Origin: an uncultured bacterium
Lineage (GTDB): Bacteria > Actinomycetota > Coriobacteriia > Coriobacteriales > Eggerthellaceae
Reading direction: 5' to 3'
Assembly: GCA_937890835.1 (NCBI GenBank)
Contig: CALADF010000031.1
Span: 62,001-126,000 of the forward strand
DNA length: 64,000 bases
Shown here one piece after another: positions 1 to 7,856 of this stretch (position 1 is its first letter; each line of letters starts with the position of its first letter). The notes under the pieces were generated by a model that saw only the letters and a program-made list of their open reading frames with translations, did no database searches and was not told the origin of the DNA. Made by a program: the position numbers and the translations under genes.

Positions 1-755
1 CGCAGGACGCTAAGCGCTCCGCCTTGTTCTCCAAGCTCTCGCGCAACATCACCGTTGCTGCGAAGGAAGGTGGCGACCCGAATCCCGACAACAACGCCTC
101 TTTGGCGGCTGCTATCGAGAAAGCGAAGGCCAACTCTCTGCCGAAGGATAAGATCAAGGTCGCTATCGACAAGGCTTTCGGCTCCGGCAAAGACGCCGCC
201 AACTACGAGACCGTCGTCTACGAAGGCTACGGTCCTGCGGGCGTGGCGGTTTACTGCGAGGCGCTGACCGACAACCGCAACCGCACCGCAGCGGATGTGC
301 GCTCCGCCTTCTCGCACGCGGGCGGCAACCTCGGCACTTCCGGCTCGGTCGCTTACATGTTCGAGCGCAAGGGCCAGGTCGTCGTGGCCAAGGAAGTCGA
401 GACGGGCGACAAGAAGAACCCGGTCAAGCCCAACGGCGCCGCGGCTGACGAGGACGAGTTCATGATGGCGGTCGCCGAGGCCGGCGGAGACGATTACGAG
501 GACGCCGAGGACGAGTGGGTCGTCTACACCGCCCCGACCGACCTGATGGCCGTCAAGGGCGCGCTCGAGGAGCAGGGCATCGAGACGAAGGGCGCCGAGA
601 TGATCATGGTGGCCACTACGCCCGCGACCGTTTCGGTCAACGACGCGAAGAAGGTCATGCGCCTCATCGACAAGCTCGAGGAGCTCGAGGATCTTCAGAA
701 CGTCTACCACACCATGGATATCACCGACGAGATCGCCGAGGCTCTCGACGAGTAA
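1..755 (+). CDS. yebC: YebC/PmpR-family DNA-binding regulator, 5' end outside window
   Basis: The frame is open from the first base, so the start codon lies upstream. The first visible residues (QDAKRSALFSKLSRNI) match the usual YebC N-terminus after about 16 missing residues; the TTG at 24 is internal. The family acts as a cytoplasmic transcriptional regulator, and some members assist translation of polyproline stretches. The central part (YETVVYEGYGPAGVA, then DNRNRTAADVRSAF and GGNLGTSGSVAYMF) is typical. An acidic insertion around bases 440-520 makes the protein slightly longer than the common 240-250 residues. YebC usually sits next to ruvC, which here lies 3.3 kb downstream with other genes between. 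Family assignment is secure; the regulated targets are unknown. Confidence 0.93.
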   Translation, partial: QDAKRSALFSKLSRNITVAAKEGGDPNPDNNASLAAAIEKAKANSLPKDKIKVAIDKAFGSGKDAANYETVVYEGYGPAGVAVYCEALTDNRNRTAADVRSAFSHAGGNLGTSGSVAYMFERKGQVVVAKEVETGDKKNPVKPNGAAADEDEFMMAVAEAGGDDYEDAEDEWVVYTAPTDLMAVKGALEEQGIETKGAEMIMVATTPATVSVNDAKKVMRLIDKLEELEDLQNVYHTMDITDEIAEALDE

Positions 756-782
756 CGTCGAACTCGATCACGCTGAATGCAG

Positions 783-852
783 AAGCGTCTCCGTTCGATC
801 CGAATCCCGCAAGCGCACCGCTGGGATACGGATCGACGCGGAGGCGCTTTTT
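783..852 (+). terminator. Rho-independent terminator after yebC
   Basis: A long hairpin pairs bases about 783-802 with 829-848 (left arm aagcgtctccg..tcgatccg, right arm cggatcgacgcggaggcgctt, with wobbles and a small bulge). It is followed by a run of six T. It lies 28 bases after the yebC stop. Confidence 0.85.
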
Positions 853-979
853 TCGTTCTCGCGTTCATCGCCTGCACCCGGATTAATCGTGCAGGTCGCC
901 GTCTGTAACGCGGGCATCGTGTCCGTGACGTACAATGTCGGCTGAAACGGATGCGCGATGGCGCGGTGAGGAGTGCAAC

Positions 980-2164
980 ATGCTAAGAGCAATCGAGATC
1001 AAACCCGATGTCTATTGGGTCGGCGGGACGGACTGGAACGAGCGCAACTTTCACGGTTACACCACCGATCGCGGTTCGACTTACAACGCCTACCTGATCA
1101 TGGACGAGCGCATCACGCTCATCGACACATGCAAGGGCGCGTTCGCCGATGATCTCATCGAGCGCATCTCCGACATCGTCGATCCCTCGCGGATCGAATA
1201 CGTCGTGTCCAACCATGTCGAGCAGGATCACTCGGGGGCTATCCCGCGCGTGATGGAGCTTGCCCCGAACGCCACCATCATCACGAGCGACCCGCATGGT
1301 TTGAAGGGCCTCACGGCGCATTACGGTTCCGATTACAACTACCGGGCGGTCAAAACCGGCGACACGTTGCGCATCGGCAAGCGCACGCTCACCTTCACCG
1401 CCACGGTCATGGTCCATTGGCCCGACAACATGGTGACGTATTCGGATTACGATAAGATCCTGTTCTCCAACGATGCGTTCGGTCAGCACTTCGCCTCCTC
1501 GAAGCACTTCGACGACGAAGTCGGCCTGCCCGAGGTTCTCGAGCAGGCGAAGAAGTACTACGCCAACATCGTCATGCCGTACTCCCGTCATGTGGTGAAG
1601 GCGCTCAAGGTCCTCGGCGGCGTCGAGTTCGATATGATCGCGCCGAGCCACGGCGTCATTTGGCGTAGCCATGTCCCCGAGATCCTCGAAGCCTATGCCC
1701 GCTGGAGCTCGCTCGAACCCGACGATTACGCCATCGTCGTGTACGACTCCATGTGGCACACCACCGAGAACATGGCGCTTCAGATCGTCGAGGCGTTCAT
1801 CGAGGAGGGCGTGCCCGCGCGTCTGTTCGATCTTAAGGCGAACCATATATCCGACATCATGACCGAGGTTTTGAGCGCGAAGTACATCGCGGTGGGCTCC
1901 CCGACGCTCAACAACTCCATGATGCCGACGGTCGCGGCGTTTCTGTGCTACCTGAAGGGCTTGTCTCCGAAGAATCGCATCGGCATCCCGTTCGGTTCGT
2001 ACGGGTGGGGGCAAACCGGCCCCAAGGAAGTTGCGGAATCGCTTGAGAAGTGCGGGTTCTCGCTCGATTTCGGCACGCTCACGCGTCAGTGGACCGAAGA
2101 CGAGCAGGGGCTTGCGGAGCTCGACCGCGCCATCATCGACGGAATTCGCGCGACGCGCGGCTAA
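980..2164 (+). CDS. fprA: Flavodiiron protein (A-type flavoprotein)
   Basis: This 394-residue cytoplasmic protein has a beta-lactamase-like diiron domain followed by a flavodoxin domain. The diiron ligands are visible: H79-x-E81-x-D83-H84 in NHVEQDHSG, H146 in VHWPDN, D165 in SNDAF and H224 in PSHG. The flavodoxin part begins near residue 253 (VVYDSMWHTTENMA) and includes a PTLNNSMMP-type FMN loop. Such enzymes reduce O2 to water or NO to N2O using FMNH2, protecting anaerobes. The ATG at 980 is chosen because GTGAGGAG lies 6 bases upstream; the earlier in-frame ATG at 935 has no comparable ribosome site. No rubredoxin domain is attached, so electrons must come from a separate carrier. Confidence 0.93.
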   Translation: MLRAIEIKPDVYWVGGTDWNERNFHGYTTDRGSTYNAYLIMDERITLIDTCKGAFADDLIERISDIVDPSRIEYVVSNHVEQDHSGAIPRVMELAPNATIITSDPHGLKGLTAHYGSDYNYRAVKTGDTLRIGKRTLTFTATVMVHWPDNMVTYSDYDKILFSNDAFGQHFASSKHFDDEVGLPEVLEQAKKYYANIVMPYSRHVVKALKVLGGVEFDMIAPSHGVIWRSHVPEILEAYARWSSLEPDDYAIVVYDSMWHTTENMALQIVEAFIEEGVPARLFDLKANHISDIMTEVLSAKYIAVGSPTLNNSMMPTVAAFLCYLKGLSPKNRIGIPFGSYGWGQTGPKEVAESLEKCGFSLDFGTLTRQWTEDEQGLAELDRAIIDGIRATRG

Positions 2165-2183
2165 CGTGTCCAGAGCATCGTCG

Positions 2184-2717
2184 CTACCTGCGCGTCGCGA
2201 CGATGCTCGCCTTCAGGTAGAGCGTGTAGGCGACGGCCGCCGATGACGCGATGACCAGATCGCGTTCGAAGTCGCCTTCTTGATCGCCCTTCATCAGGGA
2301 GTGGGGAAATTCGGGCGTGGAGGCGAACAGCGCATGGCAGGCGTCTTCGAGCGAGGTGCAGAAGTAGTCGTAGGCCACAGGCGTTGAAAAACTCGCCACC
2401 TGCTGCTTGATGAGGTGGTCGATATCGCTGATGGAAAACGCCTGCTTCAGAACGTCGATGACGATGAGCCGCGCGATGTTGTCTCGTCCGTATTTCTTTC
2501 CCCGAGGTGCGCTGAGGATGCCCTGCTTCACGTAATTGTTCACCATCGACGGCGTGACGATCTTCTCGTCGGGCAGGTGAAGCGGCCTGAGGGTGCTCTC
2601 GAGCAGCTCGATGAGCTGATCCATGTATAGATCGATCGAGGGGATCTCGTCGTAGCGGGGAAGGTGGAGCGCGGCGATTCCCGAGGCGAACTCGCTTGTA
2701 TCCGCTAACGATTTCAT
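2184..2717 (-). CDS. DUF1836 domain protein, MerR-like regulator
   Basis: This 177-residue protein resembles the DUF1836 family: LPRYDEIPSIDLYMDQLIEL, then a helix-turn-helix-like stretch around residues 55-85 (VTPSMVNNYVKQGIL, YGRDNIARLIVIDVLKQ) similar to MerR-type DNA-binding heads. A GGAGGAAG ribosome site precedes the ATG at 2717. The role is inferred to be DNA binding; neither the target nor a ligand can be read from the sequence. It ends 19 bases from the convergent fprA stop and is divergent from degV, a possible target. Confidence 0.8.
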   Translation of the reverse strand: MKSLADTSEFASGIAALHLPRYDEIPSIDLYMDQLIELLESTLRPLHLPDEKIVTPSMVNNYVKQGILSAPRGKKYGRDNIARLIVIDVLKQAFSISDIDHLIKQQVASFSTPVAYDYFCTSLEDACHALFASTPEFPHSLMKGDQEGDFERDLVIASSAAVAYTLYLKASIVATRR

Positions 2718-3085
2718 AGACTTCCTCCGTTTCTGCCTTGCGCTGCTCCGGTTGAGTTCCCGTATCGGACGAGCTGCCGGTTGAGGGCGCTGCTGCGCCT
2801 GGGATCCACCGTGTCGGGTGGCGCTCCCGATGCCTGCGATCCTCGCAATGTCGGTGATTCTCCCGATGCCGGGCTATTCCTCCGATCGCTCCGCCGGAAG
2901 GCTCTTCCAGCCGCTACGCGCGCCCGCCTTTCCGCCGAAGTATCCGTTGCACCGCTTCTGTTTCTCGGGGATAAACATAGCAGACGTCCCGGGTGTGGTC
3001 AATTTCTAAAAACGGTTGACGGAATATATCGAATTACATAAGCTGGTTTTAATAACTAGATCGAGTGATTTCGAAAGAGAGCGCC
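2718..3085. other. Intergenic region between DUF1836 gene and degV
   Basis: This 368-base divergent spacer becomes AT-rich towards its right end (about 2960-3060). A TTGACG -35-like hexamer lies at 3016-3021, but the matching -10 (TAAGCT or similar near 3039) is weak. The short open frames inside (for example 2781-3041) have no ribosome site and look like chance. Confidence 0.4.
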
Positions 3086-3946
3086 ATGAGCAACGGCAAG
3101 ATCGCCATCGTCGTCGATTCATGCACCGATGTGCCTGAAGCCGATATCGAACGTTTTGGCATGTACGTGGTTCCCCTGCAGATCAATTACGAGAAGGAGA
3201 GCTTCCTTGACAAGGTGACCATCTCCGCCGAGGAGGTTTACTCGCGCCTTGGGGAGGAGGTTCCGCGCACATCCACGCCGACGCCGGCGGTGGTGGAGGA
3301 GGTTCTCGATCGCGTGGTGGCGGACGGCTACGATCAAGCGGTCGTCGTCACCATTTCAAGCGGGCTGTCCTCAACCTATGATCTTCTGAGGTCGGTCGCC
3401 ACCGGCATGCCGCATTTGCGCTCGGTGCTCGTCGACTCGAAGAACATCGGCATGGGCGCGGGTTTGGTCGTGCTGGCGGTGGCGCGCATGGTCGAGGCGG
3501 GCGCTACGCTTTCCGACATCGAGCGCGCGGTGCCCGGCATCGTCGAGAACACGAAGGTGTTCTTCTGCGTCGACACGCTCGATTACCTCGTGCGCGGCGG
3601 CCGCATCGGGAAGGTCACGCATGCGGTGGGCAGCCTGCTTGACATGAGGCCCGTCATCAGCTGCAACGAGGACGGTGTGTATTACACGGTCGCCAAGGCG
3701 AAGGGCCGCAGGCAGTCGCTGAAGCGCATGATGAAGTGCGCGATGGAGGTCGCCGAGGGCTTTGATAGGTGCGTGGGCGCCGTGGTGAACGCCGCTGCCC
3801 AAGATGAGGCCGACGCGATTCTCGCCGAGTTGAAAGCGAAGGCGGGCAACGTCGAGAAATGGCACATCGGGCATATCTCGCCTGCGCTCGTCGTTCACGC
3901 AGGCCCCGGCATGGTCGGGGTCGGTTTCCAAAAGATTCTTTCGTAG
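3086..3946 (+). CDS. DegV family fatty-acid-binding protein
   Basis: The product of 286 residues shows the DegV fold markers: IAIVVDSCTDVP at the N-terminus, the TSTPTP loop near residue 65, VTISSGLSSTYDL near 95, and DTLDYLVRGGRIGK near 165. Family members bind a single fatty acid; in Firmicutes they feed exogenous fatty acids to the FakA kinase (FakB role). No fakA is visible in this window. The ATG at 3086 is preferred over the GTG at 3065 because GAAAGAGA precedes it and homology starts there. Family call is firm; participation in a Fak system here is inference. Confidence 0.9.
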   Translation: MSNGKIAIVVDSCTDVPEADIERFGMYVVPLQINYEKESFLDKVTISAEEVYSRLGEEVPRTSTPTPAVVEEVLDRVVADGYDQAVVVTISSGLSSTYDLLRSVATGMPHLRSVLVDSKNIGMGAGLVVLAVARMVEAGATLSDIERAVPGIVENTKVFFCVDTLDYLVRGGRIGKVTHAVGSLLDMRPVISCNEDGVYYTVAKAKGRRQSLKRMMKCAMEVAEGFDRCVGAVVNAAAQDEADAILAELKAKAGNVEKWHIGHISPALVVHAGPGMVGVGFQKILS

Positions 3947-3983
3947 ACGGTTATCGAAGCCTGTCGTTATCGCTCGGCGTGTC

Positions 3984-4012
3984 TTGAAAAAAGCAAACAC
4001 CTGTTCTATAAT
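3984..4012 (+). promoter_or_regulatory. Sigma-70-type promoter for ruvCAB
   Basis: TTGAAA (3984-3989) and TATAAT (4007-4012) are separated by exactly 17 bases, a near-consensus housekeeping promoter. Transcription would start near 4019, giving a leader of about 30 bases to ruvC. No obvious LexA box is seen here. Confidence 0.85.
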
Positions 4013-4048
4013 TGCGCCCATGCTTTTCGATATGAGGTTAGGAGCGGC

Positions 4049-4618
4049 ATGTCCGGCGTCGAGCGCGTTGTTTTGGGGATCGACCCCGGTTTGGCTAACA
4101 CCGGCTGGGGCGTCATAGAGCAGCGCGGTCCTCGGCTTTCCTGCGTTGCCTACGGGTGCGTTTCAACGCCGGCGTCGATGCCGCTTGCGCAGCGTTTGCT
4201 GAAGATCCACGACCAGATCGGCGCGGTGGTCGGGCGGTTTCGCCCGACCTGCGTCGGCATAGAGACGGTTTGGTTCGGGCAGAACATCACGGCGGCGTTC
4301 GCGACGGGCCAGGCGCGCGGGGCGGCGCTCGTCGCCTGCGCGGAGGGCGGGCTTGAAGTGGGGGAATTCGCCCCTCGCCAGATCAAGCTCGCCGTGGTTG
4401 GCGAGGGCGGTGCTGAAAAGGAGCAGGTTCAGTACATGGTCAAGCGTCTGCTGAACCTCGAGCGAACGCCGCAGCCCGATCACGCGGCCGATGCGCTCGC
4501 TGCGGCCATCTGCTACACGACGCACGACGGCCTGTCTCAAGCCGAGAAGCGCTTCGATGAGATGGTCGCCGCTGCCCAGATGCGCGAAGCCGCGCGTGGT
4601 GCATGCGGGTCCCGATAG
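4049..4618 (+). CDS. ruvC: Holliday junction endodeoxyribonuclease RuvC
   Basis: This 189-residue RNase H-fold nuclease resolves Holliday junctions as a dimer with RuvAB. Catalytic acids are visible: D12 in GIDPGLANTGWG, E72 in GIETVWFGQN, and the D144/H145/D148 cluster in PDHAADALA. AGGTTAGGA precedes the ATG. It is the first gene of ruvC-ruvA-ruvB and is followed 16 bases later by ruvA. The C-terminus runs about 20-25 residues past the last catalytic helix, which is not unusual. Confidence 0.96.
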   Translation: MSGVERVVLGIDPGLANTGWGVIEQRGPRLSCVAYGCVSTPASMPLAQRLLKIHDQIGAVVGRFRPTCVGIETVWFGQNITAAFATGQARGAALVACAEGGLEVGEFAPRQIKLAVVGEGGAEKEQVQYMVKRLLNLERTPQPDHAADALAAAICYTTHDGLSQAEKRFDEMVAAAQMREAARGACGSR

Positions 4619-4634
4619 ACAAGAAGGTGGCGCG

Positions 4635-5228
4635 ATGATTGCTTTTCTCGACGGACGTCTTGCCGGTAGAAGCTTGCAGGCGGCCTACATCGATGTTTCG
4701 GGCGTTGGCTATGCCGTTCAAATGTCGGCAAGCGCGCTGTCCAAACTTCCTGAGGCGGGCTCTTCGGTTCGCGTTCTCACGTATCTGCAGGTGAGCGATA
4801 GCGGCGTGGCGTTGTACGGCTTTCTATCCGAAGAGGAGAAGGAGCTGTTCGAGCGACTCATCACGGTGAGCGGGGTGGGCCCGAAGGTCGCGCTCGCCGC
4901 GCTTTCAACGTTTTCGCCCCGCGCTCTCGTCGATGCGGTGGCGGCTCAGGACACCGCGCTCATCTCGAAGATTCCGGGTGTCGGAAAAAAGACCGCCTCG
5001 CGCATCGTGCTCGAGTTGAAGGGGTCGTTCGACTTGTCGGGAGACTCCCTGTTCGCTTCCTCCCCCGATGCTCCCGCCGCCGACGCGGCGGTGAAGGGTG
5101 CGACCGAGGCGTTGCTGTCCATGGGGTTCACATCGGCGGAGGCCGAGCTTGCGTTGAAGGGATCGCCTGAGGGCGCAGGGGAGACCGCGCTGCTACAATA
5201 TGCTCTCAAACGCTTGGGGAGTCGATAG
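4635..5228 (+). CDS. ruvA: Holliday junction branch migration protein RuvA
   Basis: This 197-residue protein binds the four-way junction and recruits RuvB. It starts MIAFLDGRLAGRS (OB-fold domain), followed by the helix-hairpin-helix pair FERLITVSGVGPKVALA and ISKIPGVGKKTASRIVLELK, a Ser/Ala-rich linker (residues about 140-155), and the C-terminal RuvB-binding domain (ALLSMGFTSAEAELAL). The ATG at 4635 follows GAAGGTGG. It lies between ruvC and ruvB with short gaps, in one operon. Confidence 0.96.
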   Translation: MIAFLDGRLAGRSLQAAYIDVSGVGYAVQMSASALSKLPEAGSSVRVLTYLQVSDSGVALYGFLSEEEKELFERLITVSGVGPKVALAALSTFSPRALVDAVAAQDTALISKIPGVGKKTASRIVLELKGSFDLSGDSLFASSPDAPAADAAVKGATEALLSMGFTSAEAELALKGSPEGAGETALLQYALKRLGSR

Positions 5229-5234
5229 GCGAAT

Positions 5235-6311
5235 ATGTTCAATAATGTGGAAATAGAAGGCATGGTGTTCGAGGCACGTTCCGGCGAGGGCGACGATGCT
5301 CTTTCGCGCGAGAGGGTCGTCACGCCCGATCTCGTGGAGGATGATCTCGCGCTCGATCGATCGCTGCGCCCGAAACGCCTTGCGGATTACCTCGGTCAGA
5401 CCAAGGTGAAGGAATCCCTCGGCATTCTCATCGAGGCGGCGCAGGCGCGCAACGACGTGGTGGATCACATTCTGTTCTCAGGCCCTCCCGGTTTGGGCAA
5501 GACCACGTTGGCGGCGGTGGTTGCCAACGAGCTCGGGTCCAACATCAGAACGACGTCGGGGCCCGCCATCGAGCGCACGGGGGATCTTGCCGCCATCCTC
5601 ACGAACCTCGAAGAGGGCGACGTCTTGTTCATCGACGAGATCCATCGGCTGAATCGCATGGTGGAGGAGGTGCTTTATCCCGCCCTCGAGGACTTCGCTC
5701 TCGACATCGTCGTGGGCAAAGGCCCTGCCGCACGCTCCATCCGGCTCGACATTCCGCGGTTCACGCTCATCGGGGCCACCACGCGCACCGGCCTTCTGAC
5801 CGGTCCTCTGCGTGATAGGTTCGGTATCGCGTATCGTCTGCAGTACTACACTCCCGAAGAACTTGCTTCCATCGTGAAGCGTTCGGCGCGCATCCTCGAC
5901 GTCTCCATCGACGAGGGCGGTGCGCTCGAGATAGCCCGCCGCAGCAGGGGAACGCCGCGTTTGGCCAACCGCATGCTGAAACGCGTGCGCGATTGGGCCC
6001 AGGTTTGTCGGGACGGCGACATTACCGAGGACGTGGCATCGGCGGCGTTGAGCTTCTTCGAGGTTGACGAGCTCGGGCTCGACGCGATCGACAACCGCAT
6101 CCTCGAGCTTCTGTGCGTTCAGTTCTCGGGGCGGCCTGTGGGACTGACCACGCTTGCGTCCGCGCTTGCCGAGGATCCCGATACGGTCGAGGACGTGTAC
6201 GAGCCGTATCTCATGCAGCAGGGCCTCATGATGCGCACGCCGAAGGGCCGCCAGGCCACCATGCGCGCATGGGAGCATTTGGGCCTTACGGCGCCGGGCG
6301 AGCCGAACTGA
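5235..6311 (+). CDS. ruvB: Holliday junction branch migration ATPase RuvB
   Basis: This 358-residue AAA+ motor drives branch migration with RuvA. It contains Walker A (GPPGLGKTT), Walker B (VLFIDEIHRLN), sensor 1 (TLIGATTRTG), the arginine finger region (GPLRDRFG) and the C-terminal winged helix (VGLTTLASALAEDPDTVEDV). The N-terminus before LRPKRLADYLGQ is about 15 residues longer than many homologues, so a later start is possible. It begins six bases after the ruvA stop. Confidence 0.96.
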   Translation: MFNNVEIEGMVFEARSGEGDDALSRERVVTPDLVEDDLALDRSLRPKRLADYLGQTKVKESLGILIEAAQARNDVVDHILFSGPPGLGKTTLAAVVANELGSNIRTTSGPAIERTGDLAAILTNLEEGDVLFIDEIHRLNRMVEEVLYPALEDFALDIVVGKGPAARSIRLDIPRFTLIGATTRTGLLTGPLRDRFGIAYRLQYYTPEELASIVKRSARILDVSIDEGGALEIARRSRGTPRLANRMLKRVRDWAQVCRDGDITEDVASAALSFFEVDELGLDAIDNRILELLCVQFSGRPVGLTTLASALAEDPDTVEDVYEPYLMQQGLMMRTPKGRQATMRAWEHLGLTAPGEPN

Positions 6312-6347
6312 TGCTGCTGCCGACTTGATGAAGAGGGGGAGTGGAAC

Positions 6348-6743
6348 GTGTTCGAACGCGATTACCTGATGAGGCTGATCATGGACTTCATGCAGGGCAT
6401 TCGATTGTCCCTGGAGCGCGCTGCGGACGGGCATGACCCGGCGGGGGCCGCCGATTCGCTCGACAACGCCATCGGCTCCGCGACCGACATCGATCCCGCC
6501 ACGCTTCTCGCGCTCACACCCGACTCCATCGCGACCATCATGCAGGTCTCGGGCGTCGACCCGAAGGTGACTGAGTACATCGCGCGTTCGCTGCTGCTCT
6601 CGTCCCGCTATCACGCGGATGCGGGCGATAACGAGACGGCTGCGCTCCGCATGGAGCAGGGGCTTGCCGTCGCGCGAGCGTACGGGCACGATGTGAGCGC
6701 CTCCGATGCCGACCCCGCGTCCATGGAGCGTTTTCTCGGGTGA
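6348..6743 (+). CDS. Small DUF6483-like protein
   Basis: A GTG-started, 131-residue soluble protein with a strong ribosome site (GAGGGGGAGTGG). The opening FERDYLMRLIMDFMQGI resembles the small DUF6483 family, which begins with a similar DYxMRxI helix. The rest is helical and acidic, with a repeat-like helix pair near the C-terminus (YHADAGDNETAALRMEQGLA). It follows ruvB by 36 bases and may be cotranscribed. No function can be assigned. Confidence 0.7.
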   Translation: MFERDYLMRLIMDFMQGIRLSLERAADGHDPAGAADSLDNAIGSATDIDPATLLALTPDSIATIMQVSGVDPKVTEYIARSLLLSSRYHADAGDNETAALRMEQGLAVARAYGHDVSASDADPASMERFLG

Positions 6744-7080
6744 GGGGAGCGTGTTTGATTGCGCGGCATCGATGCGCGTCGCCGTTGCGGCCTTCGTGCT
6801 CGGCGGGAAGGGGCTCTGCCGATCCCATGAACTTGCTTGTTTGCTGACGCTGCAGCCGCGCTGTGCGCGGTAAGCCGCGTTCGGGCGCGGTCGCGCAAGG
6901 GGTTTCGCGCACCTTGATTCGAGTGCGGTCAAATAATCTTCGGTCGTGCGTTATTTCCACCTTGAAAAGCGAATATATAGCGTATAGTGGAGAAGTGCCC
7001 GTAAAAATTGGGCATGTGCTGCCGCCATGCAGCATTTGGTTTACCTTCCCGGAGACGGGGAGAGGAAAGAGGATAGCGAA
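6744..7080 (+). promoter_or_regulatory. cspA upstream region with candidate promoter and structured leader
   Basis: The 337-base gap holds a TTGAAA (6962-6967) and a TATAGT (6983-6988) separated by 15 bases, slightly short for a standard promoter. If transcription starts near 6995, the leader is about 85 bases. It contains a 6-bp hairpin (tgctgc..gcagca, about 7018-7035) and a long purine-rich ribosome site. Cold-shock mRNAs often carry structured, temperature-sensitive leaders; that this one does so is inference. Confidence 0.5.
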
Positions 7081-7284
7081 ATGGCAGAAGGTACTGTTAA
7101 GTGGTTTAACCCGGAGAAGGGTTACGGCTTCATCTCTCAGAGCGACGGCGAGGACCTGTTCGTTCACTTCTCTGAGATTCAGATGGACGGTTTCAAGACT
7201 CTGGATGAGGGTGCTGCGGTATCCTTCGACGTCACCACGGGCCAGAACGGCAAGCTTCAGGCGAGTAACGTCGTCAAGCTCTAA
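7081..7284 (+). CDS. cspA: Cold-shock domain protein
   Basis: This 67-residue single OB-fold RNA chaperone starts MAEGTVKWFNPEKGYGF. Both nucleic-acid-binding motifs are present: KGYGFI (RNP1) and LFVHFS (RNP2), and the length matches the family exactly. The ATG at 7081 is chosen over an in-frame ATG at 7027 because homology begins here and AGAGGATAG lies just upstream. It is monocistronic, with a terminator 31 bases after the stop. Confidence 0.97.
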   Translation: MAEGTVKWFNPEKGYGFISQSDGEDLFVHFSEIQMDGFKTLDEGAAVSFDVTTGQNGKLQASNVVKL

Positions 7285-7314
7285 GCTGACCTCGAGATCT
7301 CGATAACTGAAACG

Positions 7315-7342
7315 AAGGCCCCGCGTTCGCGGGGCCTTTTTC
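7315..7342 (+). terminator. Terminator after cspA
   Basis: A perfect 10-bp stem (AAGGCCCCGC / GCGGGGCCTT) with a GTTC loop runs into a T tract. It sits between two convergent genes and could act in both directions. Confidence 0.93.
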
Positions 7343-7386
7343 GTGTTGTGTGCCCATCGATCGGAAGTCAATCCCGCACGTGCCGG

Positions 7387-7752
7387 TCAGACGTCGGCTA
7401 TATGTGCTGTGGTGAGGTGGAGCCTTCCTTCGTCCTTCACGTCGTAATCGATGAAGTACGAAACATCAATCACGTCCCCGACGGCGAAATCGAGAGGGGC
7501 GGCGAGGGAGTCTTCGGAAACGAGGAAAACACGAACCTGCTCGCCGTCGTCTGCTTCCTCTACGGTGAGCTCCATGCGCCATGCGGACTCGCTCGTTTCC
7601 TCTAGGGCCGTCACGACCCCTCTTTCCATGCGCACGTTCGGCCCCGGCCCTATTTCCATGGTGGCTTTCTCGTAAGGTTCCATGGAAATAGGGCCGACGA
7701 TGAAAAGCAGCGTCGCTGCGATTGAAGCGAGAGCGATGCGTTTAGCTTTCAT
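7387..7752 (-). CDS. Exported protein of unknown function
   Basis: This 121-residue protein begins MKAKRIALASIAATLLFIVG, a Sec-type signal peptide or membrane anchor with no lipobox cysteine. The remainder is an acidic beta-rich domain (VRMERGVVTALEETS, VRVFLVSED, VGDVIDVSYFIDYDV), reminiscent of small OB-like exported domains, but I recognise no family. The gene carries a perfect 17-bp inverted repeat at 7645-7696 encoding the symmetrical peptide GPISMEPYEKATMEIGP just after the signal. GACGGGA precedes the ATG. Confidence 0.7.
   Translation of the reverse strand: MKAKRIALASIAATLLFIVGPISMEPYEKATMEIGPGPNVRMERGVVTALEETSESAWRMELTVEEADDGEQVRVFLVSEDSLAAPLDFAVGDVIDVSYFIDYDVKDEGRLHLTTAHIADV
7645..7696. 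repeat. Perfect 17-bp inverted repeat inside a coding region
   Basis: Bases 7645-7661 (CGGCCCTATTTCCATGG) are the exact reverse complement of 7680-7696, with an 18-base spacer. The hairpin lies in the codons after the signal peptide of the exported-protein gene on the minus strand. It has no T tract and is not at a gene end, so it is not a normal terminator. Confidence 0.95.
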
Positions 7753-7856
7753 TTCCCGTCTTTCGTAGTTCGCCGGCTTCGAGCATAGGCCGCCTTGAAG
7801 GCAGGACGTTTCGTCATGCCGATTCTTCTGTCGTTTTGACGCTCGGGCAAGACGTT

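Noticed and set aside
2781..3041. 86-codon plus-strand frame between the DUF1836 gene and degV
   Set aside because: No ribosome site, no recognisable features, and it spans the promoter region of the divergent genes.
4016..4048. LexA/SOS box in front of ruvC
   Set aside because: No dyad resembling GAAC-N4-GTTC or the E. coli SOS box was seen around the promoter.
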